DNA from: Babylonia areolata
Taxonomy: Eukaryota > Mollusca > Gastropoda > Neogastropoda > Buccinidae
Direction of reading: 5' to 3'
NCBI RefSeq assembly: GCF_041734735.1
Contig: NC_134904.1
Span: 41,561,148 to 41,625,147, forward strand
Length of the DNA stretch: 64,000 bases
A program made the position numbers and the translations under genes. How positions within the stretch are numbered: the stretch's first letter is position 1; each line of letters opens with the position of its first letter. This document shows positions 1 to 12,391 of this stretch, piece after piece. Below the pieces are notes generated by a model. That model did no database searches, was not told the DNA's origin, and saw only the letters and a program-made list of their open reading frames with translations.

Positions 1-201
1 GCCTTTACTGGGATGATGATACAAGGCAGAGTAATCAGTATGTTGATACTGATAGTGGCCTTTACCGGGATGATGATACAAGGCAGAGTAATCAGTATGT
101 TGATACTGATAGTGGCCACTACTGGGATGATGATACAAGGTAGAGTAATCAAGATGTTGATACTGATAGTGGATATTACTGGGATGATATACAAGGCAGA
201 G
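1..201. repeat. 57-bp minisatellite, left part
   Basis: About 3.5 copies of a 57-bp unit containing 'gatgatgatacaaggcagag'. The unit is 19 codons long, so the plus strand stays open, but I see no sign that it is coding. The same unit resumes at 1106, so the LINE fragment between lies inside one array. Confidence 0.9.
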
Positions 202-204
202 TAG

Positions 205-1105
205 CCTCAGTCAGACCATACTTAATGGAGAAAAACATGGCTCAGTTGGTTTCCACTTTTGTCCTGTCCAGACCAGATTACTGCAATTCTACCTCAGCAG
301 GTTTACCATCTTCCTCTCTTATTAGACTACAGAAAGTACAGAACAATGCTGCACGACTTGTCCTAGCAAAAAAGAAATCTGATCATGTCACACCTCTTTT
401 GCATCAGTTACACTGGTTTCCTACAGAGTACTGCATTCACTATAAAGTAGCGACACTTGTCTTTCGACATTTTGATGAATCTCTCCCCCCGTATCACTCC
501 TCTGTGCTGGAAACGTACAAACGATGTAGAACGCTAAGATCCAGTTCTGAACTGTTACTGAAAGTCCCAAGAACTAATTTAAAATGTGCAGGGAAAAGGT
601 CTTTTAGGGATCAAGTACCGCAAATTTGGAATTCTTTGCCATCGTCCCTCAGAAATGCTCCTGGTCTCCAGACCTTCGTCAGATCTGAAAACGCACCTTT
701 TCCGCAAACATTTCTGTACTCAACACGATGGATAGTCCAAAGTCTGTTCACCACATGGAGTTTTATACTGGAGATATTTATACTCACGTAATCCTGTTTT
801 AGTGCAGTTGATATATTTAATGTGTCTGGACGCGCGCGCGCATGCATGTGTGTGCGAGTGTGAGTGTGCGCGCGCATATATGTGTGTCTAAAAAATGTGT
901 TTTTAGGAATGTATTTCTTTTTAATCTAAGCATTATTTACTTGACATTTTTATTGTTTGGTGGATCATGCTATTTTATTCATTCTGTGAACGCATTGGAT
1001 TGAGCTGTTGTAATGTTTTATGTCATGTTTATATCTGGCTCGATGATGTAAGGTGCTTTGAGCAGCATTACTACTGGATATCGCGCCATAGAAAAGTTAT
1101 GAATT
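205..1105 (+). mobile_element. LINE 3' end, L2/CR1-like, truncated
   Basis: The open frame at 225-791 reads as the C-terminal region of a non-LTR retrotransposon ORF2. It has the hallmark 'SRPDYCNS', then 'LIRLQKVQNNAARLVL', 'HVTPLLHQLHWFP' and a terminal block on 'WNSLPSSLR'. This set is typical of L2/CR1-group LINEs; the assignment is from memory. The 3' tail (about 1035-1105) carries 'aaggtgctttgagca' and 'gcgccata', the usual 3'-end motif of that group. Endonuclease and catalytic RT domains are absent, so the copy is 5'-truncated, as is common for LINEs. It sits inside a minisatellite. Confidence 0.8.
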
Positions 1106-1790
1106 ATTATGATAGTGGCCATTACTGGGATGATGATACAAGGCAGAGTAATCAATATGTTGATACTATGATTGTGGCCATTATAGGAATGATGATACAA
1201 GGCAGAGTAATCAATATGTTGATAGTGGCCATTACAGGAATGACAATACATGGCAGAGTGATCAATGTGTTGATAATAGCCATTACAGGAATGACAATAC
1301 ATGGCAGAGTAATCAATATGTTGATACTATGATAGTGGCCATCACAGGAATGATGATACATGGTAGAGTAATCAGCATGTTGATTGTGGCCATTACAGGA
1401 ATGATGATACAAGGCAGAGTGATCAATATGTTGATTGTGGCCATTACAGGAATGATGATACATGGTAGAGTATCAACATGTTGATAGTGGCCATTACAGG
1501 AATGATGATACAAGGCAGAGTGATCAATATGTTGATTGTGGCCATTACAGGAATGATGATACATGGTAGAGTATCAACATGTTGATAGTGGCCATTACAG
1601 GAATGATGATACAAGGCAGAGTGATCAATATGTTGATACTATGATGGTGGCTGTTATAGTGATGATGATACATGGCAGAGTAATCAAGATGTTGATACTG
1701 TGATAGTGGCCATTACAGTAATGATGATACATGGCAGAGTAATCAAGATGTTGATACTGTGATAGTGGCCATTACAGTAATGATGATGAA
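1106..1790. repeat. 48-57-bp minisatellite, right part
   Basis: About 13 variable copies of the unit seen at 1-201, with 'gatagtggccattacaggaa' recurring. Copy lengths vary by multiples of a few bases and two alternating variants (catggtagagta / caaggcagagtg) form a higher-order pattern around 1370-1630. Confidence 0.9.
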
Positions 1791-2235
1791 GCGGCCAACA
1801 GTTGAAATTGAGTTCAGCATGAGAACAGAGTGTGTAAAGGGCAACAGAATCCAAGACAGTTTTGATATAATGTGTGTGTGCAGCACTATCAAGTATCATT
1901 GTGTAAAACCTTCAGTTCTTTTTCACCAGGGACTTAGTGTTCTCATGACCCACACACAAACTTACATTGGTATTGTCAGTGTGATCTTATGCCTCACTTT
2001 CATTGTTTTGCGCTATGCATTGCATGTGAATGAAAATTACTATTGAAGTGTATTGTTTCCTGTGTTTGAAAATAAATTGAAAATATAACAGATGCATTAT
2101 TCTGTTAAAAAATCATGTCTGCAATGAGCATCAGGTTTGTTTGCTTCCTTTGAAAAGAAATTTTTAAATAAAAGTAGTTTTTAAAAAGTACTTTTAAGTG
2201 TTTTTGTAGGACAGATTTGTCTTTGTTGTTTTGTT
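1791..2235. other. No gene seen
   Basis: Unique-looking AT-rich sequence. A short open frame runs through its left part but has no recognisable motif and begins inside the minisatellite. Nothing else supported. Confidence 0.5.
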
Positions 2236-2535
2236 TCAGGGGGAATGTGCAATGAGTGGCTGTGTAAGATTTACCCGTCTTTGTTGTTAGGGGAAATGTG
2301 CAATGAGTGGCTGTGTCAGATTTACCTGTCTTTGTTGTTAGGGGAAATGTGCAGTGAGTGGCTGTGTAAGATTTACCTGTCTTTGTTGTTAGGGGAAATG
2401 TGCAATGAGTGGCTGTGTCAGATTTACCCGTCTTTGTTGTTAGGGGAAATGTGCAGTGAGTGGCTGTGTAAGATTTACCCGTCTTTGTTGTTTAAGGGGA
2501 AATGTGCAATGAGTGGCTGTGTCAGATTCAATTAC
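2236..2535. repeat. 51-bp minisatellite, 6 copies
   Basis: Unit of 50-51 bp containing 'gtgcaatgagtggctgtgta' and 'cccgtctttgttgttagggg'. Alternate copies carry 'gtaagattta' or 'gtcagattta', a two-unit higher-order pattern. Because 51 is 17 codons, a frame stays open through the array, most likely as a by-product. Confidence 0.9.
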
Positions 2536-2851
2536 GCAATTCACAGGGACTGGGTTCACAAACAGCTTATGGACCTGTAAAAAACTTGCAGTGTTCTTGT
2601 AGGGGCAGGGTGAAGTGATGTGTGCAGCCAGTGTAATGACCACTGCTCATAACCTCAGATGTTTTCTTGTTGCGGGCAACAAGTTTTCAGTTTTCAAGCT
2701 GTCCATGGCGCATGTGTACCTAAAACAATCTTTTGTGCATTCCATGAGAGGCCTGTGAAGACTATAATTATCAGTATATGCATTCTGCATAATCCAAATA
2801 ATCTCTTAAAATTCTAACATTTTATGGAAACATACCCGGCTTTCTGAAGTT

Positions 2852-2976
2852 TCTCAAGGCCTGACTAAGCGCGTTGGGTTACACTGCTGGTCAGGCATCT
2901 GCCTGGCAGATGTGGTGTAGCGTATATGGATTTGTCCAAACGCAGTGACGCCTCCTTGAGCAACTGAAACTGAAGT
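2852..2976 (+). mobile_element. SINE-A tail copy
   Basis: Reads 'ctcaaggcctgactaagcgc', then 'tggtcaggcatctgcctggc', 'gtggtgtagcgtatatgga' and ends in 'gagcaactgaaactgaag'. The same block recurs in either orientation at 3953, 17250, 50849, 51837-52300, 56443 and 59469. Confidence 0.85.
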
Positions 2977-3344
2977 TATACCCAAGTTTTTGTGAAATCT
3001 GTAGTAAGATGTCCCCAGTTGTAAAGTGAAGTCTGTAGTTAAGTGAAGTCTGTAGTAAGATGTAAACAGTTATAAAGTTACTGTATTTTTCAGAGCTATT
3101 CTTGGCCTCCTGTACACTCTCTCCTCTTGTTGCAACATCTAGCTCGACAACTATCCCCACCCTCTCTGCAAATCATCAAGCAAACCATCTGACAGATTTT
3201 GTTACCAAATGCACTGACTGTATATTCTTCAATAACTAGTAAAGCTTGTGTGACAAGATCACAGTGTGTTTGCAACACACTGAAGCCAGTAGACCCAGGT
3301 TGAGGTTGTGCTTCGTCTTTCACCATCTCGAAATTTACTAAGCG

Positions 3345-3780
3345 GGGTACTGATGATAATATTGTCGCGGACAATGAAAGAAGTCATATCCACCTTTCTG
3401 ACTGGTGCCAGTGACAATAATATTGTTGCGGACAATGAAAGAAGACATATCCACCTTTCTGACTGGTGCCAGTGACAATAATATTGTTGCGGACAATGAA
3501 AGAAGTCATATCCACCTTTCTGACTGGCGCCAGTGACAATAATATTGTCGCGGACAATGAAAGAAGACATATCCACCTTTCTTACTGGTGCCAGTGACAA
3601 TAATATTGTCGCGGACAATGAAAGAAGACATATCCACCTTTCTGACTGGTGCCAGTGACAATAATATTGTTGCGGACAATGAAAGAAGACATATCCACCT
3701 TTCTGACTGGTGCCAGTGACAATAATATTGTTGTGGACAATGAAAGAAGACATATCCACCTTTCTGACTGGTGCCAGTGG
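3345..3780. repeat. 61-bp minisatellite, about 7 copies
   Basis: Unit of 61 bp containing 'gacaataatattgttgcgga' and 'catatccacctttctgactg'. The copies are more than 90% alike by eye. 61 is not a multiple of three, so the 213-codon minus-strand frame across it cycles through all three frames and is not evidence of a gene. Confidence 0.9.
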
Positions 3781-3952
3781 TGGCTGATGGGACACATCCA
3801 CTTTAAAATCATAATTAAGTTCTATAAACTCCTGACATGTATGCACATCATGTGGCAAATAGTGATGCATTTTTGCTGACATACGTATGTCTTTGGGCAA
3901 TCAAGAGATTGAGAATACATTAAGTTTCAATATGGAAGCAGGAACCCTTCCC

Positions 3953-4058
3953 TTTCAGTTGGTTTCTCAAGGAGGCATCCCTGCATTCAGACAAATCTGT
4001 ATATGCTACATTATATCTGCTAGGCAGATGTTTGACCAGTAGTATAACCCATTGCTTA
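3953..4058 (-). mobile_element. SINE-A tail copy, diverged
   Basis: Contains 'ctcaaggaggcatccctgca', 'tatgctacattatatctgct' and 'gcagatgtttgaccag', a diverged reverse copy of the SINE-A tail. Clearly older than the copy at 17250. Confidence 0.75.
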
Positions 4059-5414
4059 CACATGCACAAAATTACTCCTCTTACCCTTGGAAATTATGTT
4101 CTTACGCATTCTTTGATCATGAAATTGCAAGACTTGGTTTGAACTGACTTAACACTTACAACACCAATGCAATATACAGTCATCCAATCTTTCAACAGAT
4201 CAGTGAGTGAACCTTTCTCTCTTTTTTTTCAATAATATTTATTTTTTGGTGCAGGAAATAATTAGAAATAAACTCAAGACCAAATGCAACTAAACTGCAA
4301 AAGTGACAGCAAGGATGTTAGTACACAAAGTATGACATACAATGCAGGAAAAGTCATCGTAAATTAAAAAAAAAAAACCAACACACAAAGGCAACATCAC
4401 CCAAAGCAAAACAAACACAACGTATAGTCCCTTTACTGGTAAAAAAAAAACCAAGAAAATGAAACCTCATCATGTTCAAAATGAAGGCAAAGAACAGAGT
4501 ATCAAATCATGAAAAAGGTATAAAATATCACTTCAACAGAAGATTAAAGTGTCAACCATCTAAATACAGATAATTCAAAAAAATGACATCGCTTGAAACA
4601 CATTACAAAGTTCCTGTTGACAACATTCATTCTGATGTCACGACAGGAAAAAATTCTTTTCCAGACCAATTATAAGCAGGACAAATCAAAAACTGGAAAG
4701 TCACACTTAAATATTTTTAAAAAGTAAGTTGTACACATTTTCCTCTTCTCAAAATGGTTGAAACTTTGTGTTTAAGTTGTATATATTTTCCCCTCTTCAG
4801 TGGTTCACACATCAAGTTGTCCACTTTTCCCCTTCTCACAACAGGTTCACACTACATATAAGTTAAATACTATTTTATCTTCTTAAAAAGGTGAGTTGCA
4901 CACTTTTTCAGTGATGGAAACAATGTCATGTCAAACATTCGTTTCCTCCCAAACACAGGATGTTGCTGCCTGCACAGAACGGAGGGTAGGATTAAAAGTG
5001 TTCTTGCACAAATTACAAAAATAGGGAGTTGCAGCTCAAGACAGAATTTTGTCAGTGGAAGATGTAAAATTCTCATCCTAAAGGAAATGCTTCAGAAAGT
5101 TACAAGAGAAACAATCTCAACACTGAGAAGTTTCACCAAATTTCCAACTAAAAGCAGGCAAAAAGTTCTCTACAGGTTCATTTTTTGATCTATATTGTTC
5201 TTGACGGTATTGGCACTAAATTTGGTCATTCGCATCACCTTCAGATATGATAGTCATTCACATCACCTGAAGAAAACGACAATCAAAATCACTTGTCTAA
5301 GAGTTGCACAACTCAGAAACAAACACTTTTTCTTCCTTATCGAACAGTTGCAATGCTGAGTCCTGCTTTCAGTTTCAACAATCTTATGATCACTTTTAGC
5401 CCACCACTTTGGCC
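4059..5414. other. No gene seen; A-rich single-copy-like DNA
   Basis: AT-rich sequence with several A runs (4363-4375, 4441-4449). Short frames in both strands show no motif, splice context or family resemblance. I see no repeat structure. Confidence 0.5.
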
Positions 5415-5600
5415 ATACTTTGTTTTCAGAGTTAGATCTGTCGGAGCAGTTTGTGTAAGTTCGTGTTCCTGTAATCAACGCAGGTTACGGAATGTTTTAT
5501 GTGCGCATTTACATGTGTATACACACACATATGATGGGGAATTAAGGCACTTGCAGGTCTGCACACAGGTTGACCTTGGAGACTGTCCAGAGATCTCCAT
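5415..5600 (-). mobile_element. SINE-B internal fragment, diverged
   Basis: The stretch with 'tgtgtatacacacacatatg', 'ggcacttgcaggtctgcaca' and 'ggttgacctt' aligns by eye with the body of SINE-B at 10610-10700, with many substitutions. The apparent splice donor 'gtaagt' at 5449 lies in this relic and is not taken as an exon end. Confidence 0.55.
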
Positions 5601-5910
5601 GCTTTAGGTGGATTTCCACAGACCCCAAAAAAATCAATTGAAATTTGCATGTGAAAATCATGCAAAATTTGCATGCAAAGAAACAAAGACACAAAATGTA
5701 TGCCCAAGTTTTGATTGAAATCATGGCAACAGTACAATCAAAGCAAGCACTGTGTCAAAACTGATAATTTTGAACGCAGACCTGTTCACTTGACCATGAA
5801 GAAAAGACGTAACCCAACTCAACAGCAGGGATGCTTACAACTTTATAAAGAAGCTTGCTTTTCATGATCCATCTGTTCCACAAATAGCTGGCTAACAAGG
5901 GAGCAGTGTA

Positions 5911-6930
5911 TTCAAGTAATGGAGTAATAGAGGGGGATCTCATTAAACACTGCCTCAGTCATGAAGGGATCTGACCGGTTTGGTATAATTAGCATGTAAG
6001 TAATGGAGTAATAGAGGGGGATCTCATTAAACACTGCCTCAGTCATGAAGGGATCTGACCGGTTTGGTATAATTAGCATGTAAGTAATGGAGTAATAGAG
6101 GGGTCTCATTAAACACTGCCTCAGTCATGAAGGGATCTGACCGGTTTGGTATAATTAGCATGTAAGTAATGGAGTAATAGAGGGGTCTCATTAAACACTG
6201 CCTCAGTCATGAAGGGATCTGACCGGTTTGGTATAATTAGCATGTAAGTAATGGAGTAATAGAGGGATCTCATTAAACACTGCCTCAGTCATGAAGGGAT
6301 CTGACCGGTTTGGTATAATTAGCATGTAAGTAATGGAGTAATAGAGGGGTCTCATTAAACAATGCCTCAGTCATGAAGGGATCTGACCGGTTTGGTATAA
6401 TTAGCATGTAAGTAATGGAGTAATAGAGGGGTCTCATTAAACACTGCCTCAGTCATGAAGGGATCTGACTGGTTTGGTATAATTAGCATGTAAGTAATGG
6501 AGTAATAGAGGGGTCTCATTAAACAATGCCTCAGTCATGAAGGGATCTGACCGGTTTGGTATAATTAGCATGTAAGTAATGGAGTAATAGAGGGGTCTCA
6601 TTAAACAATGCCTCAGTCATGAAGGGATCTGACCGGTTTGGTATAATTAGCATGTAAGTAATGGAGTAATAGAGGGGTCTCATTAAACAATGCCTCAGTC
6701 ATGAAGGGATCTGACCGGTTTGGTATAATTAGCATGTAAGTAATGGAGTAATAAATAGAGGGGGTCTCATTAAACAATGCCTCAGTCATGAAGGGATCTG
6801 CCCAGATTGGTATAATTTGCATTTAAGTAATGGAGTAATAGAGGGGTCTCATTAAACAATGCCTCAGTCAAGAAGGCATCTGCTCAGTTTGGTATAATTT
6901 GCATAAATTTAAGTTATGGAGTAATGGGAG
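5911..6930. repeat. 82-84-bp minisatellite, about 12 copies
   Basis: Unit of 82 or 84 bp (two extra bases in 'agggggatct' variants) containing 'taatggagtaatagaggggt', 'actgcctcagtcatgaaggg' and 'ggtttggtataattagcatg'. Inner copies are nearly identical; the last two are diverged, which suggests recent homogenisation of the core and decay at the right edge. Confidence 0.92.
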
Positions 6931-7124
6931 GGAGGGGGGTGAAGACGGGTCTCATCAAACATGACCTCAGTCCAGATGTGATCTGCCCACAGTTTGGTAA
7001 AATCCGCATGCAAAATCAAAACTTTTGCTCACTTGTGCGAGTAGTGGAAAGTGAGAAAGGAAAGTTTCACGGCAAACTTCATGTGATATTTGGGTAGTCC
7101 TATAAATTTACATAATACAGTTGA

Positions 7125-7210
7125 TACAAAATTTGTTCTTTGCGTGTGAAGTTTGCATGCCAGTTTTTCGTAATTTTTTGTGGGGGGTCTATGGAATTTC
7201 ACCTACCAGG
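7125..7210. repeat. Inverted partner of 5600-5700, flanking the array
   Basis: Reverse complement shows 'tagacccc' then A-rich, 'catgcaaa' and 'cgcaaagaa', matching by eye the block at 5600-5700 ('cacagaccccaaaaaaat', 'gcatgcaaagaaacaaag'). The two blocks flank the 82-84-bp minisatellite in opposite orientation. Similarity is partial, so the pairing is tentative. Confidence 0.4.
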
Positions 7211-7254
7211 CATTGCTGGGACTGGACTTGCCCTCTGCATACAAATGGTTCCAA

Positions 7255-8118
7255 ACCAGCCGCAGTGGCGAAGTGGTTAGCGTCGCGGACTGACGGCTGG
7301 GAGGACGCAGGTTCGAATCCCAGCAGAGGTGGGCTTTTCGGCCCGTGGCCAGCTCCTACCCAGAGTTGAGTGTGTTGTGGGCTTAAATGGGGAGACTGGG
7401 ACCACACAGTCAAGTGTCATCCACTTCTTTGGGTGTGTTGCTCTAATTACCTGACCAACACTGAAAGTGTCTGTATCTCTCGGGCCTGGTTAACGCCAGG
7501 ATATCATTATGACAGGAAGCATAGAGTACAGCCTTGTCACGCAGTCCCAAACCAAAATGGACCTCCATAGCAACATCGTCATCATCATAGTCATTCTCCT
7601 CCATCAGCATCAATATTAACAAAACAGTCTCAAAGTCTGTGGCCTTTCATGCCCTGCTCTCATGGTGACCTCAGTTTTGATACCCCTCCACTTCTGTGCT
7701 TAGGGCAAGTCTTGTCAATGTCTTCAGTGTCGGCAGATTCGTGGGGGGCTGTTGTTTGGGGGACGTGGTGGCGGTCTCCACTCTGGGGGGGACGCTCACT
7801 CAGTCTGGCTCTGCGACTTAGCCATTATTGTCGTTAGTAGGGGGCTTAGTTGGTGGTGTCCTAAGTACGCTGAATCAGAACAGGCACCACTGAACACCAC
7901 CGAAGTGACTCAGCAGCAGTGCAGGGTCTTCTCTGGTGTGTGGCCTCCTGGTGACCTAACATCGATGGTTCCCTGCTGACTGCTGATGTTGGAACTGTGA
8001 CGGATGAACCCGGGTGTGGCCGTGTATGGGGGACTCTTAATATAGTGGCATGGGAGCAATGCCACTGAAACAGTGCAGATAATGGGGCAGCCAAAAAAAA
8101 AAACAAAAACAAAAAAAA
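7255..8118 (+). mobile_element. SINE-C, full-length, about 864 bp
   Basis: Starts with a tRNA-like head. A box: 'tggcgaagtggttagcg' near 7265. B box: 'ggttcgaatcc' at 7310-7320. The body is about 780 bp and the end is A-rich (8083-8118). It aligns almost end to end with 29405-30283. The body contains no long open frame. No clear target-site duplication is seen around this copy, so it is the older of the two. Confidence 0.85.
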
Positions 8119-9137
8119 GTGTCCCCAATTCCTCTTCATCTATCACTCATTTTAATTTGAAGCCATCAAAAACTGAGCATCAACAAAAAGACACACAAAG
8201 ACATACACATGTACAAGAATTAAAGCCTAAATATGCCTATTGATAAGCACAAATATACAACAACAAAAAATTCACAAGCTGAAGCACTTTGAATCCACAC
8301 ACACACAAAAAAGTTATTGGGTATGATACATTTGTTATGTGTTTGAAGTAAGGCAAAAGATAGGCAAGCTAAAAATAAAAATATCCTAACAAAATCCATT
8401 TTCAATCTTAGGAGATAAAAAGGCATCAATACTTGTCAATTAAAATTTTGGAGGAATATTTTTATAGCTGGGAGAGCAAAATACAAGGTTATAATCTATA
8501 AACAATACCACCCAATAATCAATAAGTGCTGAGATTCACAACTCAATAATATGGCAAATTCATATCCACAATTTATCAAAGCCTCCAAAGATGTGATCTG
8601 ACTTCCAAGATACCCTGCACCACTACTGGCAGTGCTAGTTTCTGTGTATTGGGAAAGAGAACCTTGACAAACAAATCCACAAAACTGTGTTAGAAATGAT
8701 CTTTCAAAAACTAACGCATGATCACAATTATTTTCTCCCTCTTATTTTCAAACATTAATTCCATTGTTTCATACCCATTCATTTACCGTCCAGCTTTCAT
8801 TGGCAACTGTCATGACTGGATTAAAAACACTAGATGTAAACAGGTCATTTACAACAAGTAATCCCTTATTTATCAATTCATTTCCATCAGTATCTAATCA
8901 ATGATTAATACATATATTGTTCACTACTCACATATAATCTAACCCCACCACCTCCAATGTTCAATGTCATTTTGTCTATTTGATGTTGCCAGGTTCCCCA
9001 TGCTTCAAATAGGCCCTCTGGAGGAAAACTGCACAGTATGCTGTCATGCAGTGAGCAATCATCTCACGCTGTACTATATGTGTCTACGCTACAGCAATGG
9101 ATCTACTTTTGTTAGCCAAGGGCTTCCTATCGATATG

Positions 9138-9168
<31 letters not shown>

Positions 9169-9479
9169 CAACAACAAAAAAAACTTGGGAAAGAGAGGTC
9201 ACTGTTGCACCTTCAATGGTTGTAGAATTTAGAATCCTCCTTTTGTCCTTATATAAAACTAAAAGATAACAAGACAGCTGTGAAAAAAAACAAACAATTT
9301 TCTGTGATTGATGACTTTTGAATTAAGCTGCATTAAGCAACAACTCCCATTTCTAATCACTGTGATCAACTGATTAAAAATGAGAGACCCCCTTTTTCTC
9401 CTTTTAAAACAGGTTCAAGTCCCTGTAATAGTACTCAATGTGAATCCCCACCAACCCCCCTCTGTGAGCCACTGACTGT
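8119..9479. other. No gene seen; AT-rich with a 29-A run
   Basis: AT-rich DNA with an A run at 9139-9167 followed by 'caacaaaaaaaac', possibly a decayed retroposon tail. No motif or splice-bounded exon was found. Confidence 0.5.
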
Positions 9480-9935
9480 GGAGAAACCCATCAATCAACA
9501 CCCCCACCCCCTCACTGCACAATTTTTACTTCAGGTGGATGACCAATGGCCATCAATAATGTACTGACCACCCACCAATGCCCCTAGCCCCTCACTACAC
9601 AATGATCTTCAGTACAGGTTGATTACCAATGGCCATCAATAATGTACTGACCACCCACCAATGCCCCTACCCCCTCACTACACAATGATCTTCAGTACAG
9701 GTGGATGGCCAATGGCATCAATAATGTACTGACCACCCACCAATGCCCCTACCCCCTCACTACACAATGATCTTCAGTACAGGTGGATGGCCAATGGCCA
9801 TCAATAATGTACTGACCACCCACCAATGCCCCTAGCCCCTCACTACACAATGATCTTCAGTACAGGTGGATGGCCAATGGCATCAATAATGTACTGACCA
9901 CCCACCAATGACCCAAACCCCTCACTAAATGCACA
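9480..9935. repeat. 82-83-bp minisatellite, about 5 copies
   Basis: Unit containing 'ctcactacacaatgatcttc', 'aggtggatggccaatggcca' and 'taatgtactgaccacccacc'. The first and last copies are partial and diverged. Confidence 0.9.
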
Positions 9936-10294
9936 AGCTGCCTGGAACATGCAGCTCCAAACTACCATCTATACCTGTACAACATATTCCATCAAATCTC
10001 TGTTCCACAATGTGTGTTGAAGACTTCCAAGTTTGAACATCCACAAGTCTTTTCACACAACATAGATCCCACTGTCTTCCCACACAACTTTCTACCATTA
10101 ACACAGATCCCTACATTATATGCAGAATATCTTTGCAACTACTGTCTGCTTGTCAAATGATTTCCATGAAGTACAAAAATATAACTTCATAAAACAGAAA
10201 AACATTCAAATTTCAAGGAAAAGAGAAATTGTGAATTAGAGTTACACAAGATCAGACTGGAAATGTGACACTGACTGAGCAAAGATTGATAGAC

Positions 10295-10802
10295 TGATAT
10301 GGATACTTATATAGCGACTATCCTCGGTCGGAGACCAAGCTCTAAGCGCTTTACAAACACGGGGTCATTTGCACAACAGGCTGCCTACCTGGGTAGAGCC
10401 AACTGACGGCTGCTAATGGGCGCATTCGTTTCCTGTGTCATTTAATCAGGTTTCAGGCGCACGCACATACACACTCGGACAAATATGCAACATTTCACAT
10501 GTATGACCGTGTTTGTTCGTTCACCCTGCCATGTAGGCAGGGGTAGGGATATGCATGCTGGGTATGTTCTTGTTTCCATAACCCACTGAACGCCGACATG
10601 GATTACAGGATCTTTAACGTGCGTATTTGATCTTCTGCGTGTGTATACACACGAAGGGGGTTTAGGCACGAGCAGGTCTGCACATATGTTGACCTGGGAG
10701 ATTGGAAAAATCTCTACCCTTTACATACCAGGTGCCATCACCGAGATTCGAAACCCGGACCCTCAGATTGAAAGTACAACGCTTTAACCACTGCGCCCAA
10801 AT
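10295..10802 (-). mobile_element. SINE-B, near full length
   Basis: On the minus strand it starts with a tRNA-like head. A box: 'gcgcagtggttaaagcgttg'. B box: 'gggtttcgaatctcgg'. It continues through 'tctcccaggtcaacatatg' and 'gttaaagatcctgtaatcca', and ends near 10300 with 'gtaaagcgcttagagcttgg' and 'gctatataagtatccat'. The tail resembles the 3' ends of the L2/CR1-like LINEs in this window (1035-1105, 40510-40565), suggesting mobilisation by such a LINE. Confidence 0.85.
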
Positions 10803-12391
10803 GGGCAGCAAACCAAAAACAGCACAACAAGTGGAATGTGCACCATGTCAACATTCAACTATCAAGGTATTGTTACAACTCAAACCAGCAAACACTGGTC
10901 CTGGAAATGTGGAGGTTTAGAATTTCTAGTGCCAACACCAACTTGAACAAAGCTCCCTCCACTTGGTGTCTGTCCTGAAAAAAACACTGACCACTATGGA
11001 ATAGAGAGATCAATGAGATCAAATCAAAACAGGAGCATATATTTTTTAAGGTTCAGTCAAGAAGAGGGCGCATCACAATTTTTACTGATGGATAAATCCA
11101 GTTTTCTAAAGAAATTTCACTGAACCAATTGTTTCTTATTCTGGTAAAGACACTGCTTACCATAAAGCATAAACAATTGATTTTTTCTCCTGTCACAGGT
11201 CAATTTTTAATTATCTAAAACGTGTTACAAAAGCAAATTCCATGGACAAAGCCTTTCCTACCATACTTTTAAAAGTTTCACTTTTTTCACAAATGGTGGC
11301 AATGGTTCTGACAGTTACAGGCTAGTCCATGAGCCTGACAAAGAACAGGTGTAAATACATGCCTGTTATTTCAATGACATCTTTCACTTGCTGCTCAATT
11401 ATAAAGATTAGTTTTGGAGCCCAACAATCAATCTGAAACTCAAAGGTATTTTCTGTCACACCTCTGCAGCAACAGCAGAGTCTGTGCCATTTGGCTCCTA
11501 AACTATTTTAAATCTGGAATTCAGAATGAAACTTACAGACTATTTCAGTGGTGTCTTAAACATTTCTTCACATTTTTTTTTTTATAACACTGCAAATAAA
11601 TTGAGCAACAAAAGCAGTACATTAAAACTAAGACAAGAAGTGTTTTAATATAATAACAATTAATTAACTGTTTAATTCATTCTGAGTAGGGCAACCCAAG
11701 ATATCAAAACTACAAGTATCTTCTTGCACACATACAGACTCATAAAACACCTAAAGAAAACAAAGCAAACCATGAATGATGTAAGAGCGTATGTATAAAA
11801 CCTGTACAATATAGACATTTCCTAAAACAGCACTTCTTCAAAGACGAGACAGAAAGAGAGAGAGAGAAAGGAAGAGAGAGAGAAGAAAATTATTAAAAAA
11901 AAAAGAAGAAAAAGCAGAAGAAAACCTTGCAATTCACCCAAGTGCAAAACTGGTGGACAGGATGAGGAAGCAGCTCTGCCACATTCCATGTGACATGCAA
12001 TGCACATACTCCAGAAGCAATGTGTGTTGTCAGCAAGTGTCTTGAAAGTATTTCTGATGCGCACTCCAGCAAAAACACCCCTACCATCACTTTCAAGCCC
12101 CAGGGGCTTCCTATGATGTGATAAATTCTATACTGTTGCTGTCTCTCTCCTGCCCTTGAAACTATGTTAATAATAATGTCAGACTACCAATCAAGACTTG
12201 TTAGATGACCCCAAATCTTACCTGCAATCCCAAATTTTCAGTAACAACTGAAAATTCTCCACCCTCACCTCAACAATCTTCCCCATGCCCGCTCTGTGCA
12301 CCCAATGAATGAATAAAGCAGAAAGAAATATAATGTTACTGGAAACGTCTTATGTGTGGGAGGATCGATGCGATGTGAGCATCAGGGCAGC
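10803..12391. other. 3' flank of the cofilin-like gene; no further gene
   Basis: AT-rich DNA directly downstream (in the minus-strand sense) of the cofilin stop codon, so its right part should hold the 3' UTR. I could not place a convincing AATAAA on the minus strand close to the stop. A purine-rich stretch (11850-11935) is low complexity. Confidence 0.45.

Noticed and set aside
5430-5453. Micro-exon bounded by 'tttgttttcag' and 'gtaagt'
   Set aside because: The stretch aligns with a diverged SINE-B copy, so the splice-like motifs are probably chance.
7255-7330. Possible functional tRNA gene (also 29405-29480 and the SINE-B heads)
   Set aside because: A and B boxes are present but the sequences do not fold into a full cloverleaf with an acceptor stem, and they continue into SINE bodies.
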